Source: Plazaster borealis (lineage: Eukaryota; Echinodermata; Asteroidea; Forcipulatida; Labidiasteridae). From it: a stretch of DNA of 64,000 bases. The notes below the pieces were generated by a model, which was not told the DNA's origin, did no database searches, and was given only the letters and a program-made list of their open reading frames with translations. Where the stretch lies: assembly GCA_021014325.1 (NCBI GenBank), contig CM037470.1:8473147-8537146 (forward strand), given 5' to 3'. Shown one piece after another: positions 49,601 through 59,588 of the stretch. A program made the translations under genes and the position numbers. The stretch's first letter is position 1. Each line of letters begins with the position of its first letter.

Positions 49601-51254
49601 CCATGCTGTTGAATAATACTGCCAAGTGGGGTTGTGTACATTGAAAACAAAACAGGTCCAAGGACTGATCCCTGTGGTAGCCCAAAATTAAGAGTAACAG
49701 TAGGAGAGGTCATTGCATTAATGCAGACAAACTGTGATCGGTCTTTAAGATAAGATTTGAACCAGTCTAATGCAACTCCATCTATCCCAATTCGAGATTT
49801 GAGGCGGTGAAATAATGTGGCATGGTCAACTGTATCAAATGCTGCTGATAAATCAAGCAGCACGAGTAATGATATCTTGCGGCTATCCATAGCCTGCAAC
49901 AAATCATTTTGAATTTTGAGTGTTGCTGATTCAACGCTGTGGTTGGCACGGAAGGCAGATTGATGCTGGTCGTGTAGATTGTTCGCAATTAGGAAAGATG
50001 AAAGTTGCATTAAAACTACTCTCTCCATGGTTTTACTGAGAAGTGAAAAATTAAAGACTGGTCTATAATTCTTTATTTCATCTTTGTTTAGAATGAACTT
50101 CTTTAGCAACGGTCGAATTTGGGCAACTTTCAAAACATCTGGGACAACACCATGCAGTAAACTGGCATTGATGATGTCAGTAGAAACAAAAACAGGATGC
50201 ATTTGTCATTCATAAGAATTGTTAAATTTGTTTTTCTATTTTAAAAAGAAAGTTTATCAACAAGTTCGTAGCGCGGTTTATTTATCACAAGAATCTGCCA
50301 GCGCGATTGTCCCGTGCTTTGAACTTTACAGTTTGTGAGCAGACCTGTTTCTCGACATTCTTCCCAAGTTTTAGAACAAAAGTATCACTTTAGACAGAAG
50401 TTAAGATCCAGCAGAACACTACTCCGAACTTACTCCTTGAAACTATTCATCGATTTCCATATTTTTTGAAATGTAAGTAAGAAGAGAGAATCTTCCTGCC
50501 TGCTGTAAAGTGTCATACTGTAGTTGTGAATTGTACAAAATGTTAGTTATGATTTAATATATTTAGTTCTTTTTTTCCGGGGCTGTGTGTGTGTGTTGGT
50601 ACACCCGAAATCAACTTGATGGAACTGCCTACCTCTGGACGTAAATTCCCTTCATACAGCGTATATTTGACATATATGTATTTTTGTTTACAGTCAAGTT
50701 AGTGTGCAGTTCATGTTAAATTAATCTTATGCTTACTTACTGTAAACATTATTTTTGCTACAACTACTATTATTTTAAGTTTTCCTTACACATATTGTAT
50801 CAATTGTCAATCATTGAGGATGTCAATAAAGGACAACTTCAAAGATTGCACCCAACAATATTATTATTAAAAATACAATGTTTTGTTTTAGGGAAATAAA
50901 GTCCGAAATTCATTATTATCATAATGGTCCAATTCTCCCAATGCTAGCAAAGTTAAGTATACATATGCCCTGAATTGTGTATTTTGTATTAAACCTCCTG
51001 CGCTGCTGATTATTTGAAACCATTCAGCAGTGAATCACCACCACTTGAAGTGTGCTATTCAATTGGATGATGGTGAAACCATGGACGTAGGAATTAATTC
51101 CTACCTCCATGGTGAAACGCACAGTCGGTAGATCGAGGAGGCAGGCTTAATAATAAAATTATAAAGGATTTTAAAATGAACAATACTTACCAATGAGTAC
51201 AAACTGCATCAGTACAAAAAAAGCATGTGACACTTTGACAACGAAGGTATTCAT
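31656..51254 (-). CDS. NCSTN: Nicastrin, gamma-secretase subunit
   Basis: Sixteen coding exons on the - strand: 51254-51191, 46806-46708, 46083-45960, 45153-45023, 44727-44591, 43454-43310, 42075-41969, 41579-41418, 40406-40188, 39927-39755, 36463-36379, 35140-35042, 34338-34251, 33460-33294, 32547-32329, 31757-31656. All junctions are GT-AG and keep frame, giving 706 residues (human 709). Exon 1 codes a hydrophobic signal peptide. Then come the N-terminal Cys-rich signature RRFNATHQIGC, the aminopeptidase-like ectodomain with FFQGESYDYIGSSRMVYD, which keeps the Glu and DYIGS region implicated in substrate handling, Asn-X-Ser/Thr sites, the conserved STEYSTWTES before the membrane, and a single C-terminal membrane helix (GMIVLLVSLLLSYFLNARA) in the last exon. 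Nicastrin is a type I membrane glycoprotein that, with presenilin, APH-1 and PEN-2, cleaves Notch and other type I proteins. An ETS site (CGGAAGTG, - strand) at 51363-51370 lies ~110 bp upstream of the start. Confidence 0.97.
31800..31950 (+). repeat. Degenerate SINE copy in nicastrin intron 15
   Basis: It has an A-box-like AGTCTTATGGGTAAGTAAGA, a GATTTTATTTTTGCAGGA body and ACACATCAGTGTATTAAGG, matching in order the SINE at 4500-4690. Confidence 0.5.
32025..32240 (-). mobile_element. tRNA-derived SINE, nicastrin intron 15
   Basis: Reverse-strand copy of the 16425/42180 family: TTTGGGTTGAACAAAGAAAA end, B box and A box (GAGCTAACTAGCCCTATG) in reverse complement, then TTGGCGGTCTCCCTATTTGT and part of the body. 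Confidence 0.8.
35385..36176. repeat. 70-bp tandem repeat, ~11 copies, nicastrin intron 11
   Basis: The unit contains AGTTTGATATAACTCTAATT, CTGTCAGGTCTACTGAGTGG and ATAAGATAA...GGAGCATTTCTAGAGT. Variant units (CACTTGG with TCTGGAG, TACCTGCAGC, TACCAGG) recur in the same order, so part of the array was duplicated as a block of about four units. Confidence 0.95.
36779..36952. repeat. Degenerate 15-bp-unit repeat, left arm type
   Basis: It starts with exactly the boundary sequence found at 2170 (GAATGCTGGTCATCTCGCCC) and continues with degenerate AAAGT(C/A)GCCC units. It may be one arm of a foldback element whose other arm is 38520-38990. Confidence 0.6.
37554..38412 (-). mobile_element. Tc1-like DNA transposon, internally deleted, nicastrin intron 10
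   Basis: About 130-bp terminal inverted repeats start TACTGAGCATCAAAAGAAAC and end with the complement (TTTTGATGCTCAGTA), flanked by TA duplications (37552-37553, 38413-38414). The - strand frame 38085-37738 codes the C-terminal part of a Tc1 transposase: EWMPYSPDLSPIEHLWDELG carries the second-half catalytic region including the final acidic residue of the DDE/DDD triad. The N-terminal DNA-binding region and first catalytic Asp are missing, so it cannot move by itself. It sits in reverse-parallel with the gene. Confidence 0.92.
38520..38990. repeat. 16-bp tandem repeat, ~27 units
   Basis: The unit GCTAGTGGATGACTTT is repeated with a recurrent longer variant containing CTACTTTGTAGTGG. The right edge (GGACAAGATGTCTGGC) is a diverged reverse complement of the boundary at 36779 and 2170, so it is probably the right arm of the same foldback family. 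Confidence 0.85.
41741..41950. repeat. Degenerate 18-bp repeat next to nicastrin exon 7
   Basis: Units of the type GATAAGGTTATTGATTTT repeat for about 200 bp, ending only ~20 bp from the exon 7 donor. Because the unit is a multiple of three, spurious long frames (Asn/Ile/Lys/Leu repeats) are open here on the - strand. Confidence 0.85.
42180..42480 (-). mobile_element. tRNA-derived SINE, near full length, nicastrin intron 6
   Basis: Best single copy of the family. On the - strand: body, GGAGACCGCCAACATCAGGG, then a tRNA-Asn-like region (A box TAGCTCTGTTGGTAGAGC, GTT at the anticodon position, B box GGTTCAAGTCCCG) and the terminal AGACAATATTTCTTTATTCAG. Confidence 0.85.
43790..43953. mobile_element. 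Near-perfect palindromic MITE, nicastrin intron 5
   Basis: GGGGTCGATTTCACAAAACT at the left end is matched exactly in reverse at the right end, and the arms continue through CCTAACTTAGGACTAGTCCT and AGAGATAGGACTAGTCTTAA almost to the centre. It is nearly all stem. Diverged copy at 25529. Confidence 0.9.
44090..44330. repeat. Internally duplicated dispersed repeat
   Basis: Two ~100-bp units, each with CTTACAGG(G/C)...TTTTA(C/A)...ATGGAACAA...CCCCACAA(A/G)GTTTTCTTTGTTC. The right end matches 5690-5735 in reverse complement. Confidence 0.7.
48115..48200 (-). repeat. L2-type retrotransposon 3' tail fragment
   Basis: It shares TATAGCGC and GATGCTCATGGCGCT with the 3' end of the L2-like element at 48621, preceded by the AATAATAAT tail. 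Only the 3' end is present. Confidence 0.6.
48418..50854. mobile_element. MITE split by an L2-like insertion, nicastrin intron 1
   Basis: TIRs TGGGCGCAATCTTTGAAG and CTTCAAAGATTGCACCCA. The part 48418-48620 matches the reverse complement of 60310-60105, and 50184-50470 matches the continuation (60100-59830), so the two halves are one element interrupted at 48620/50184. Without the insert it is about 870 bp. No transposase. Confidence 0.85.
48621..50183 (-). mobile_element. 5'-truncated L2/CR1-like non-LTR retrotransposon
   Basis: The - strand codes the reverse-transcriptase core and C-terminal region: DLSAAFDTVDH (catalytic motif A), GLPQGSVLGPVLF (motif B), a FADD-type box (YADDIQLYLS) reachable only after a frame change, then WMTQNWLKINNQKTEF, and near the 3' end WNQLPLTV. 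The RT frame breaks near 49590 by an apparent AT dinucleotide gain, a Trp codon is TAG near 49035, and another shift precedes the last segment. The endonuclease and 5' end are missing. The 3' end is an (AAT/ATT)n tail at 48621-48644, typical of L2. It is inserted in the same orientation as nicastrin. Confidence 0.9.
51078..51112. repeat. Short palindrome in nicastrin intron 1
   Basis: CCATGGACGTAGGAATT pairs with AATTCCTACCTCCATGG (one mismatch), ~80 bp past the exon 1 donor. Confidence 0.8.
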
Positions 51255-51362
51255 TTTGACAATGTCTATACAAACATAAACACCTTGCAAATGTAAGAAA
51301 CACTTAAAATGAAGTCGGCATTCAACAATAGATTACACACTACGAACCACCGACATCATTGT

Positions 51363-51370
51363 CACTTCCG
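51363..51370 (-). promoter_or_regulatory. ETS-family site in the nicastrin upstream region
   Basis: CGGAAGTG on the - strand, 109 bp before the start codon. ETS/GABP sites are common in TATA-less housekeeping promoters. No TATA box is evident, so this is consistent with such a promoter, but the transcription start is unknown. Confidence 0.4.
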
Positions 51371-52233
51371 TCTTCTTGTTGTACACAACCTTTTCCCGAG
51401 CTTTTCGACTAATGGGAATATCGAGATACAGACAACTTAGAGCATTTGCTGTACTAGTACAAGTACAAGGGAACGAGCAAAACAAATTGGTCTTGCGTAC
51501 GATCTGATCTCTATTTTGTTCACGCCACCAACGGCAGAAGTAAACAACACCACATGCACACCACCGCAGAGAGAGAGAGTGTAGAAGAACTAGGTGGTCC
51601 CCTATAGAAGGAAGGGGGGAGGTATGATTACGGCAGCTGTTTGTAGTGTTAATGTCATGCTGGGTCGACGATCATGCTCACACCATGCTTACTCTGACCG
51701 TAGAGCAAGGACCACTGGTTGGCTGGCTGGAGCTAAACTAACTAAACCAACTTCATAAAGTTAGTTTTTTGAGACGGTGGAACTGTTGACCTGGATTCTA
51801 ACATCCCACGACCACACCACGTACGTATGGGGGGATGTACGGCTTCTTTATAAAAAGGGGTCATTTAGCTTACACACAGTATCGTAGGAGGTCCTGTATT
51901 CGGTTCGGGGTGCCCCTCATATTCATATTCAAGGGCAAGGCATAAGTTTCACGTCACTGCGCGTGGTGATGTAAACAGTCCCTAGATACAATTTTTGTGG
52001 TTTGACTTGCCAAGCATTTAGAGTCTCCTCTCCGTCGACCAAAACTTAGAAACATGTACAGATGTAAGGCTCCACTGGTTAGTAAATGCAAAAAGTTGTG
52101 GTATTTTAGGCATTTCAACAACTACAACAATACAACAGGTAAATATCATATATGTCGTACTGTCGATGTCGGGGCCATAACAAAAAAATTGCCCACCGAA
52201 AAAGTTTCATCAAACACTTTTTCAATTCACAAT

Positions 52234-54606
52234 TCATGATCAAATCTAGTCTTGGTGCAAGACGTCCCTGTTCTGTATTTCCACGACCAATAAAGTCCGC
52301 GATCCGCCCCATCACGAATTGCTGCCAATAGAGGGCGCTATCACTCTACGAACCCGCTATCATTTACAAACCGCTATCACAGGAACGTCTTGGGAATCTT
52401 GTAGTAAACGTGGGCGTGGTCTTACTTAACAAGTTATGCATAATTCAACAAACGGGCAATAAAATATTAGCGCACGCGCACTAACAGCAATAAGTGCATT
52501 GGTAATAAGCTGTCCAGGATGGTACCGTTCCGCTGAACAGAGCAGCTGTGTGAAAGGTCATGAGGTCGTCGAGACGAGCATGACATTGTGTGTTGTGCAT
52601 GCTGTGTTATACATCGCATGAACTCTCGTTTTCATTGACCACCATGGCTTCTATTGCATTATCAACGCATTTTCGCAATTAAGTGATTCTGAAATTATTC
52701 AAACTTAAAATTATATGCTGGCAGTCGGTTAGGTTAATCGGTTGCTTGGTCATGCATTGTTATTGGACGTTTGAATCTTGTACATTGTCGATGTCAAACA
52801 TGTAATTTAAAAAAGATTATCTTTGCATCTGAATCATTCTACCATTCGACATGCCCTGATAATAAACTATTTTGGCAATGAACCACGTCTACCATGCTTT
52901 TGTTTACTTTTACCCTTGCATGCCTACACGAATGATTATTCACTGATAGTGTTCACAAAAAGAGAGGTGAACTCAAGACTGTGTTTGGATCACGTATACT
53001 GGCCAATGGCCATCACTCCAACCGTAGAGAAAGGACCAGTTGTACTTTCAACAGTGTTTTATAAGTTGCTGCATATATAATGAGCATTTCAAATACCGCG
53101 CGCGCGCGCCCTGTGCATAGGCCTACATATGCAGTTTCTCTATTGTAAGGTCAAAGTGCATAAATAAATGTAATACAATTTTACTCGAGTACAGTCAGCA
53201 CGCAGCCTGTGCCAGCCTACTTACTGCTACTTACTGCACATGTGTATATGTACATAGTGTGGAAATATGTATTATGTCTGTTCAACAATGCGTAATCACT
53301 TTACAATTAATGGCAATAAAAACTTACTTGGTTAGAAGTACAGCAACTTTCGATGAGAAACATTTCACTTCGAAGTAATGTGTTTATCGAAAAAGATATT
53401 AATTGTTATCCCCAAAAATTAAAATCTGAGAAAAGTTACTGCAAAAATGTTTCTCAGAATTGTGTATTCCAATGGATTATTCTTCCTGCGTTGACATATT
53501 CACTCCGGATTTTCGGCGATATCTAAAAAACGCGACCACCTTTTGAAATAATTTTTTTCACAGGTTAGTTTTATTGTATATATCTACATTTATATAGGAT
53601 TAAAACAATCGACGATTTCAAAAACCAAAGGTTTAAACTTTATCTTTGGCTCCCTTGAACCCTATTACTTGTGAAAGCATCTCAAATAAATCATCATTAT
53701 TAAATCATTCCAGCACTGTTCCTGTAAACCTTCAACAAACAAAGAAGTTAAATATTGTTATGAACAAATATTTAAATTTCAGTCGAATAATCTATAAAAT
53801 TGTTAAGTCCAAAACTTAAGGTAAAATTAACCCATCGTCAAGTTCTATTCAGAATGCATTTTATTCACTTATAATAATTCCTGGCGAGAAGGTACTTTTC
53901 GCCACAATACTATTCACAACAACGTTACATGTGACCTTTGTTTACAATAAGTGTGACCTTCTACCATGCAAGATACTGCACTGGTCATATGGGAAATTTT
54001 ACATTTTGTGTCATAATTTTCACATAAATCCAAGAGTTATAAAAGTAACAGCTGAACAAGTTTTAAGATGTGCTGCCTTTCATCATATCAAAAGTTGATA
54101 ACAATTAGACAGTGCAATCTCCATAAAATATAAGTTTTTATGTTTTCTTCCATTGAGCTGTGTACAAATCGTGCCTGCAGGAAGTCCAGGCTTGGTGAAT
54201 CTTTTGTAAACATGTGATGTCACAGGTCACATCGTCTATATTCAGCCCAGTCATGCATTGTGTATCGCATCGCAGCTTAGTCTACGCATACAACGTGAAC
54301 TAAATCATGCAGAAGTGCAGATACTCGACTCATGACTTGAATGAGTCATCGCACGCGCTCATCGGTTATACAAGCTACGTCATAGGCCTAATGTATGCAT
54401 ACGCACACTGAATTCTGCTCGGAATTTCCCGAGCAGAATTCACAAGATTCCCAAGACGTTCCTGTGATAGCGGTTTGGGTGATAGCGGGTTCGTGTAGTG
54501 ATAGCGCCCTCTAGTGGCGGCAATTCATGATGGGCGGATCGCCAACTCTTATGGGTCGTGGCAATACAGAACAGGGACGTCTTGCACCAAGACTAGATCA
54601 AATCAT
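52234..54606. mobile_element. Element or segment bounded by ~165-bp inverted repeats
   Basis: 52234-52401 and 54443-54606 are inverted copies: GATCAAATCTAGTCTTGGTG, AAGACGTCCCTGTTCTGTAT, AGAGGGCGCTATCAC and AACCGCTATCACAGGAACGT are all found reversed at the other end. The 2-kb interior has no transposase or long frame. A perfect 14-bp hairpin (TGAATTCTGCTCGG, 54409-54422, with 54429-54442) abuts the right arm. It could be a large non-autonomous transposon or two inverted copies of a smaller repeat. Confidence 0.6.
53097..53109. repeat. (CG)n run
   Basis: Six to seven alternating CG dinucleotides in AT-rich DNA, a Z-DNA-prone sequence. It is unusual because CpG is depleted nearby. Confidence 0.8.
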
Positions 54607-54892
54607 GTGACTGAACATTCTGCTGAGCATTCTGGGGAAAAAAATACAGAGGCTTAAAGAAGCCATGTGCCTTATATCATTTTCTGATAGGCTGGAGAAA
54701 TTTTGTTGTAAACCCTCATGTCATTATTATTATTAATATCAAAATTTAAACATCGGCTTGGTGATTCAATTATCACTGTTTATTTATATGCTTTAATATA
54801 AATGTTAAGAAACATAAAAAGACACAAAACTAAATAAAAATCAGATTTGAAAGCCAAGAATTATTTACACTTTTTTTATTTTTTATTTTATA

Positions 54893-57800
54893 TTCGGTTT
54901 GCGGTAACACCATGTGTGTATCTACTTGCCAGGTAGAGTTTGTTCTAAGAGAACTGTCTTGCTTAATTCTACTACCGCGGAGTAGATTGTTCGGGTGTTC
55001 GGGAGACTTCTCAGTTCTGAAAAGAACTGTCCTGTTTATTAACTATTACCTGGGCGGAAGGTATAGAATTAGGCTGGGACTACTACTTTAGCTTATAGGA
55101 TCGTAATTAACTGTACTACCGCGGAGTCAGTTCTTGGATTGGTCTCAACATTTCGACTAGCTTGCTCTAGTCATCGTCAGGAGACTGAAGAGGTAGGAGA
55201 TGAGTGGGCTTCAGTCTCCTGACGATGACTAGAGCAAGCTAGTCGAAACGTTGAGACCAATCCAAGAACTGACTCCGCGGTAGTACAGTTAATTACGATC
55301 CTATAAGCTAAAGTAGTAGTCCCAGCCTAATTCTATACCTTCCGCCCAGGTAATAGTTAATAAACAGGACAGTTCTTTACAGAACTGAGAAGTCTCCCGA
55401 ACACCCGAACAATCTACTCCGCGGTAGTAGAATTAAGCAAGACAGTTCTCTAAGAACAAACTCTACCTGGCAAGTAGATACACACATGGTGTTACCGCAA
55501 ACCAAATATATTGATACCTCACCATGCAATGCCTCAAATCCTATATACGTATGCTCTACGGGGAGCGCACCAATGGACTTGTAAAGTTATATCAACGATC
55601 TTCTACCAGACGTTGTAAACTTATCAACAAGTTGACATTTCTGAAGAGATGTAGAGATGCAAATGTAGTCCCACGAAGTCTCTGCCTTAGAGACCCCATC
55701 CGAACTGAACAATCTGCTCGAATCATTCGTAAAGCCAACAAAGCTTTACTCCGAAGCCAAATCGCCTCAATCCGATGTTGCCTGGCCCAAACAGATCAAC
55801 ACATTTCCGAATGCAAAGCTAGTCTCCACACGACTATGCAAACCATTGATTATGATAAAATTTCCGCCCTCACGGAAAGGTCAATATCATATACGAATGT
55901 CTCAACCCGGAAGAACCTTATTCATAAGTTCCAGCGCCTCCAAACTAAAGCCAGCAAGGTACGAACAAACCCTAATAGCAAGGGTTGCACAAGTAACGGG
56001 ACAAACAATCAGGGAATTAAAATCAAATCAGTTGTAAACCTCAGTCAACGCCAGTTATCTGATATTGAAACGAATGTCTTATCCTTGGGTATGAATTTTG
56101 CCACTACCCCGAACAAGATACCAGTTGAGGAGTTCATTCAGGCAATTGAACCCTCTATCCGAAAGCTGGAAAAACAAAAGGCAGACGATATCCGTATTCA
56201 AATTCATGAGGTCTTGAAACACTCTAAACCTCCCAAATCCAATCTTTCAAAACGAGAATTTCACGCTATCAATGACCTGCGTCGGGATCCCTCAATACAC
56301 ATCCTGAAGGCTGACAAGGGTAATGCCACTGTTGTAATGGACCGCACTGAATATGATGAAAAGGTTCAAAGTATCCTTGACACAGATACCTATGCCCGCC
56401 TAAAGAAGAACCCGATCCCATCAGTAGAAAGGAAGCTTGCTGCCAAGCTCCTCTCCCTAAACCGTAGCACTGCCATACCGACTCCTTTATACAGACACCT
56501 CAGGCCTTCGGCCTCGAAGTGCCCGACATTCTTTGGTCAGCCAAAGATTCACAAACCAGACAAACCGCTCCGCCCTATTGTCTCCTCATGAGGTTCCCCT
56601 ACCTACAACCTCGCCCAACACCTGACTAAACTTTTACACCCACTTGTGGGCAAAACACCTCACCATGTACCCAATTCAGCAGGGTTTATCAATATTATCA
56701 AGGGAATTGAATTACAGACATCCGATATTTTAGTGAGTTTTGATGTCAAATCTCTTTTCACTAATGTACCAACCGATGAAGCATGCCAAATAACCAAAGC
56801 GGTACTAGAACAAGATGAAACTCTAACCGATCGAACCAGCCTAACGCCAGACCAGATTCATGATCTATTAATGACATGCGTACAGTCCACATACTTCCAA
56901 TGGAGAGATGGGTATTACAGACAGGCTTTGGGAACCCCCCATGGGGTCTCCCATTTCCCCAGTCTTAGCGAACATATTCATGGAAGATTTTGAACAGAAA
57001 GCCCTGGGTACCGCTCGACTCAAACCTAAGCTTTGGCTCCGATATGTGGATGACACGTTCATCATTTGGTCACATGGACTGGAAAACCTTGATGACTTCC
57101 TTAGTCACATCAACCGCCAACATCCGAACATTCAGTTCACCATGGAAACTGAGACATCTGATTCATTACCTTTCCTTGATGTACTCATTTCCAAGAGGAC
57201 TGATGGTTCTCTTGCACACTCCGTGTACAGAAAACCCACCCATACAGACCGCTATCTTAATGCTCGGTCATTCCATCCTCCTTCTGTGAAAGCCTCCGTG
57301 AACTGAACCCTACTTCAAAGGGCACACATTATTTGTGACAAAGAGCATTTACCTAAAGAACTGGAGCACCTTAACACAGTGCTCAAAGAGAATGGGTATA
57401 GACCGAACAAACGAGAGTCCCTTTCCAAACACAACTCTCAGTCTGCACAATCCAAAGATATGCCCATTGCGGTCCTTCCGTACATTGGTCATACCTCACA
57501 TAAAATTCAACGGATCCTCCGTGAAGCGGAAATCAAGGTCTACTACCGAACTCGCAACAAGTTGGAATCGAAGCTACACACTCACAAAGACAAGCATGAC
57601 TCTAGCAGTCAGGCGAGACCGGTAGAGACCTCACTACCAGGCTGAAAGAACATAAAGCACACGGCCGCAGAGGGGAATATGACAAATCTGCCATTGTCAA
57701 ACTCTCCACTGATTTAGACCATGTCATAGATTGGGATCAGGCTCGAATCATAGCACCTGAGAGACATTGGTATACAATGCGTATAAGGGAAGCAATCGAA

Positions 57801-58391
57801 ATACACAGACACGACACTGTGCCACAAGATATCGATTATTTCATCAGCAGTATTTGGCACACTATCCTACCACCCTCCTCCTCTAACAACCCCCAGCCTA
57901 CTGACACGCCTCACTACACCCAAGGGGTTTCTCACACAATGGGCAACCCTAACAATAGCCCTGAGCCCGCCAACCACTCAACCAATCAGAGCATCGATTG
58001 ACTCACACTGGATCCTCTGAACCCCTATAAATAAGCCCACTCATCTCTTACCTCTTCAGTCTCCTGACGATGACTAGAGCAAGCTAGTCGAAATGTTGAG
58101 ACCAATCCAAGAACTGACTCCGCGGTAGTACAGTTAATTACGATCCTATAAGCTAAAGTAGTAGTCCCAGCCTAATTCTATACCTTCCGCCCAGGTAATA
58201 GTTAATAAACAGGACAGTTCTTTTCAGAACTGAGAAGTCTCCCGAACACCCGAACAATCTACTCCGCGGTAGTAGAATTAAGCAAGACAGTTCTCTAAGA
58301 ACAAACTCTACCTGGCAAGTAGATACACACATGGTGTTACCGCAAACCAAATATATTGATACCTCACCATGCAATGCCTCAAATCCTATAT
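54893..58391 (+). mobile_element. Penelope-like element (endonuclease-type), recent but broken
   Basis: Order: inverted LTR copy (54893-55209), 5' LTR (55212-55543), coding region, 3' LTR (58057-58391). The two direct LTRs differ at only a couple of positions in about 330 bp, so insertion was recent. The coding region is read in segments: 55524-56591, 56592-56935, 56908-57306, 57307-57645 and about 57620-58001. Motifs: FFGQPKIHKPDKPLRPIVSS, SFDVKSLFTNVP (motif A), MGSPISPVLANIFMEDFE (motif B), RYVDDTFIIW (catalytic YVDD), and the C-terminal part of the GIY-YIG endonuclease (GRDLTTRLKEH...). Lesions: TGA at 56589 and 57304, each one C-to-T change from a CGA Arg codon; an extra C in the run at about 56933; loss of the GIY-YIG core near 57618. 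T-rich matching flanks (TTTTTTATTTTA) look like a target duplication. It is transposition-defective. Confidence 0.94.
55214..55257 (+). ncRNA. Hammerhead-ribozyme-like motif in the Penelope LTR
   Basis: Core CTGACGA (55219-55225) and GAAA (55245-55248) flank a stem-loop (GACTAG, 55227-55232, with CTAGTC, 55239-55244; loop AGCAAG). GTCTC (55214-55218) pairs with GAGAC (55253-55257) as helix I. Helix III would be only ACGT, which is self-complementary, as in minimal hammerheads that work as dimers. Departures: an unpaired T between the core and helix II. Copies lie in the 3' LTR (58062-58105) and, reversed, in the inverted LTR (55143-55195). Penelope-like elements are known to carry hammerheads. 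Confidence 0.6.
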
Positions 58392-58558
58392 TTTTTATTT
58401 TATTTTAATTTTTTGCAAATTACCATGGTAATTTTTAAAATTAAATAAAAAATATTTTGAAGAAAATTAAGACAACGACTGCTGGCTTAAAGTCATACAA
58501 AAAGTCTCACAGAACACTTGTAGTCACTGCAGATGTTTCTTCCACGTATGGCTTCACC

Positions 58559-58706
58559 TAGCCCACCTTGTTGAGCTGTAATGGCTCTCTTTTAACATCG
58601 GTCTCATAACACTTACGGTGAGTCACCATAACACTCACCATTGTAATAGTGAGTGTTATGAGATCGATGTTAAAAGAGAGCCATTACAGCTCAACAAGGT
58701 GGGCTA
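58559..58706. repeat. 55-bp near-perfect hairpin
   Basis: 58559-58613 and 58652-58706 are reverse complements with one mismatch (start TAGCCCACCTTGTTGAGCTG). The 38-bp loop carries another copy of ATAACACTCAC that could pair with the same right arm. It lies 170 bp past the Penelope 3' LTR. Confidence 0.95.
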
Positions 58707-59082
58707 GGCTTCACCGGGACACTATACTTTCTTGTTTGCCTTGAAAACAGGTAAAACTCAAAACAAATGGGACGCTATTGAAGTCATCGAAGATCTGTGC
58801 GTGGTGTGAAAGTTTCAATGTCCATCAAGTTTTCATATATGTTTGCATACTTCTTATAAACAAAGGAAGCCAATAAGGGCATCAGTTGATATATATATAT
58901 TTTTTTTTTCAATTCAAAGAAAAAGCTATGGTACCCCGAAAACCGGCGAGTGGAGGATATTATTAATACTATTATGATCAGTAGAACTATTTTTAATTTT
59001 TTTTATATTGAAATTAAATTGCATATTCTTTAATTACCTTGAAGATGTTGTGACTCGACTAGTGAGTATAAAAATGCAGGAA

Positions 59083-59130
59083 GGCCCCCGTCCATGATAG
59101 GCTAACGGCCCCCGTCCATGATTAGGCTAA
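59083..59130 (+). repeat. Direct duplication of ~25 bp
   Basis: GGCCCCCGTCCATGAT(T)AGGCTAAC occurs twice in a row. Confidence 0.85.
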
Positions 59131-59588
59131 CAAATTGAATTTCGAACTGCTTGGCTGTTTTGTTGTTCCAAACAATGTCACCTTCAAGAAGAATAACGTC
59201 AGATTCCTGAAAGAGTGGTTGATTGTTCACAGCATTATAAAACTAATGATGTGCTCCAGCTCTCCTCAGCAGCTACTTCTACTTCTAGATCTATTCTATT
59301 TATAAAGACTATGGGATTAGGTTTAAAACAAAAATAATATCTCTTGAGAAGTACCAGTAGAGTTTAAGTTCAGTTTTTTGGGGGGGTGTGGGGGTTGAAC
59401 AGTCCTACAAGATTGTCAACATTGCTTTGAAGTGAAGTAAGCAATCCCTTTACAAGGAACAGCGAGTTGTGTCCAAAGAGCTTGAATACCCCTCGGTTCC
59501 TATTTCTCAATATTAATAGTTAGAAAGTCAAGTTGAAAACAAATGCATCAAAATGCATCATAAGTCACTCTGGAATTAAGATAAATGG

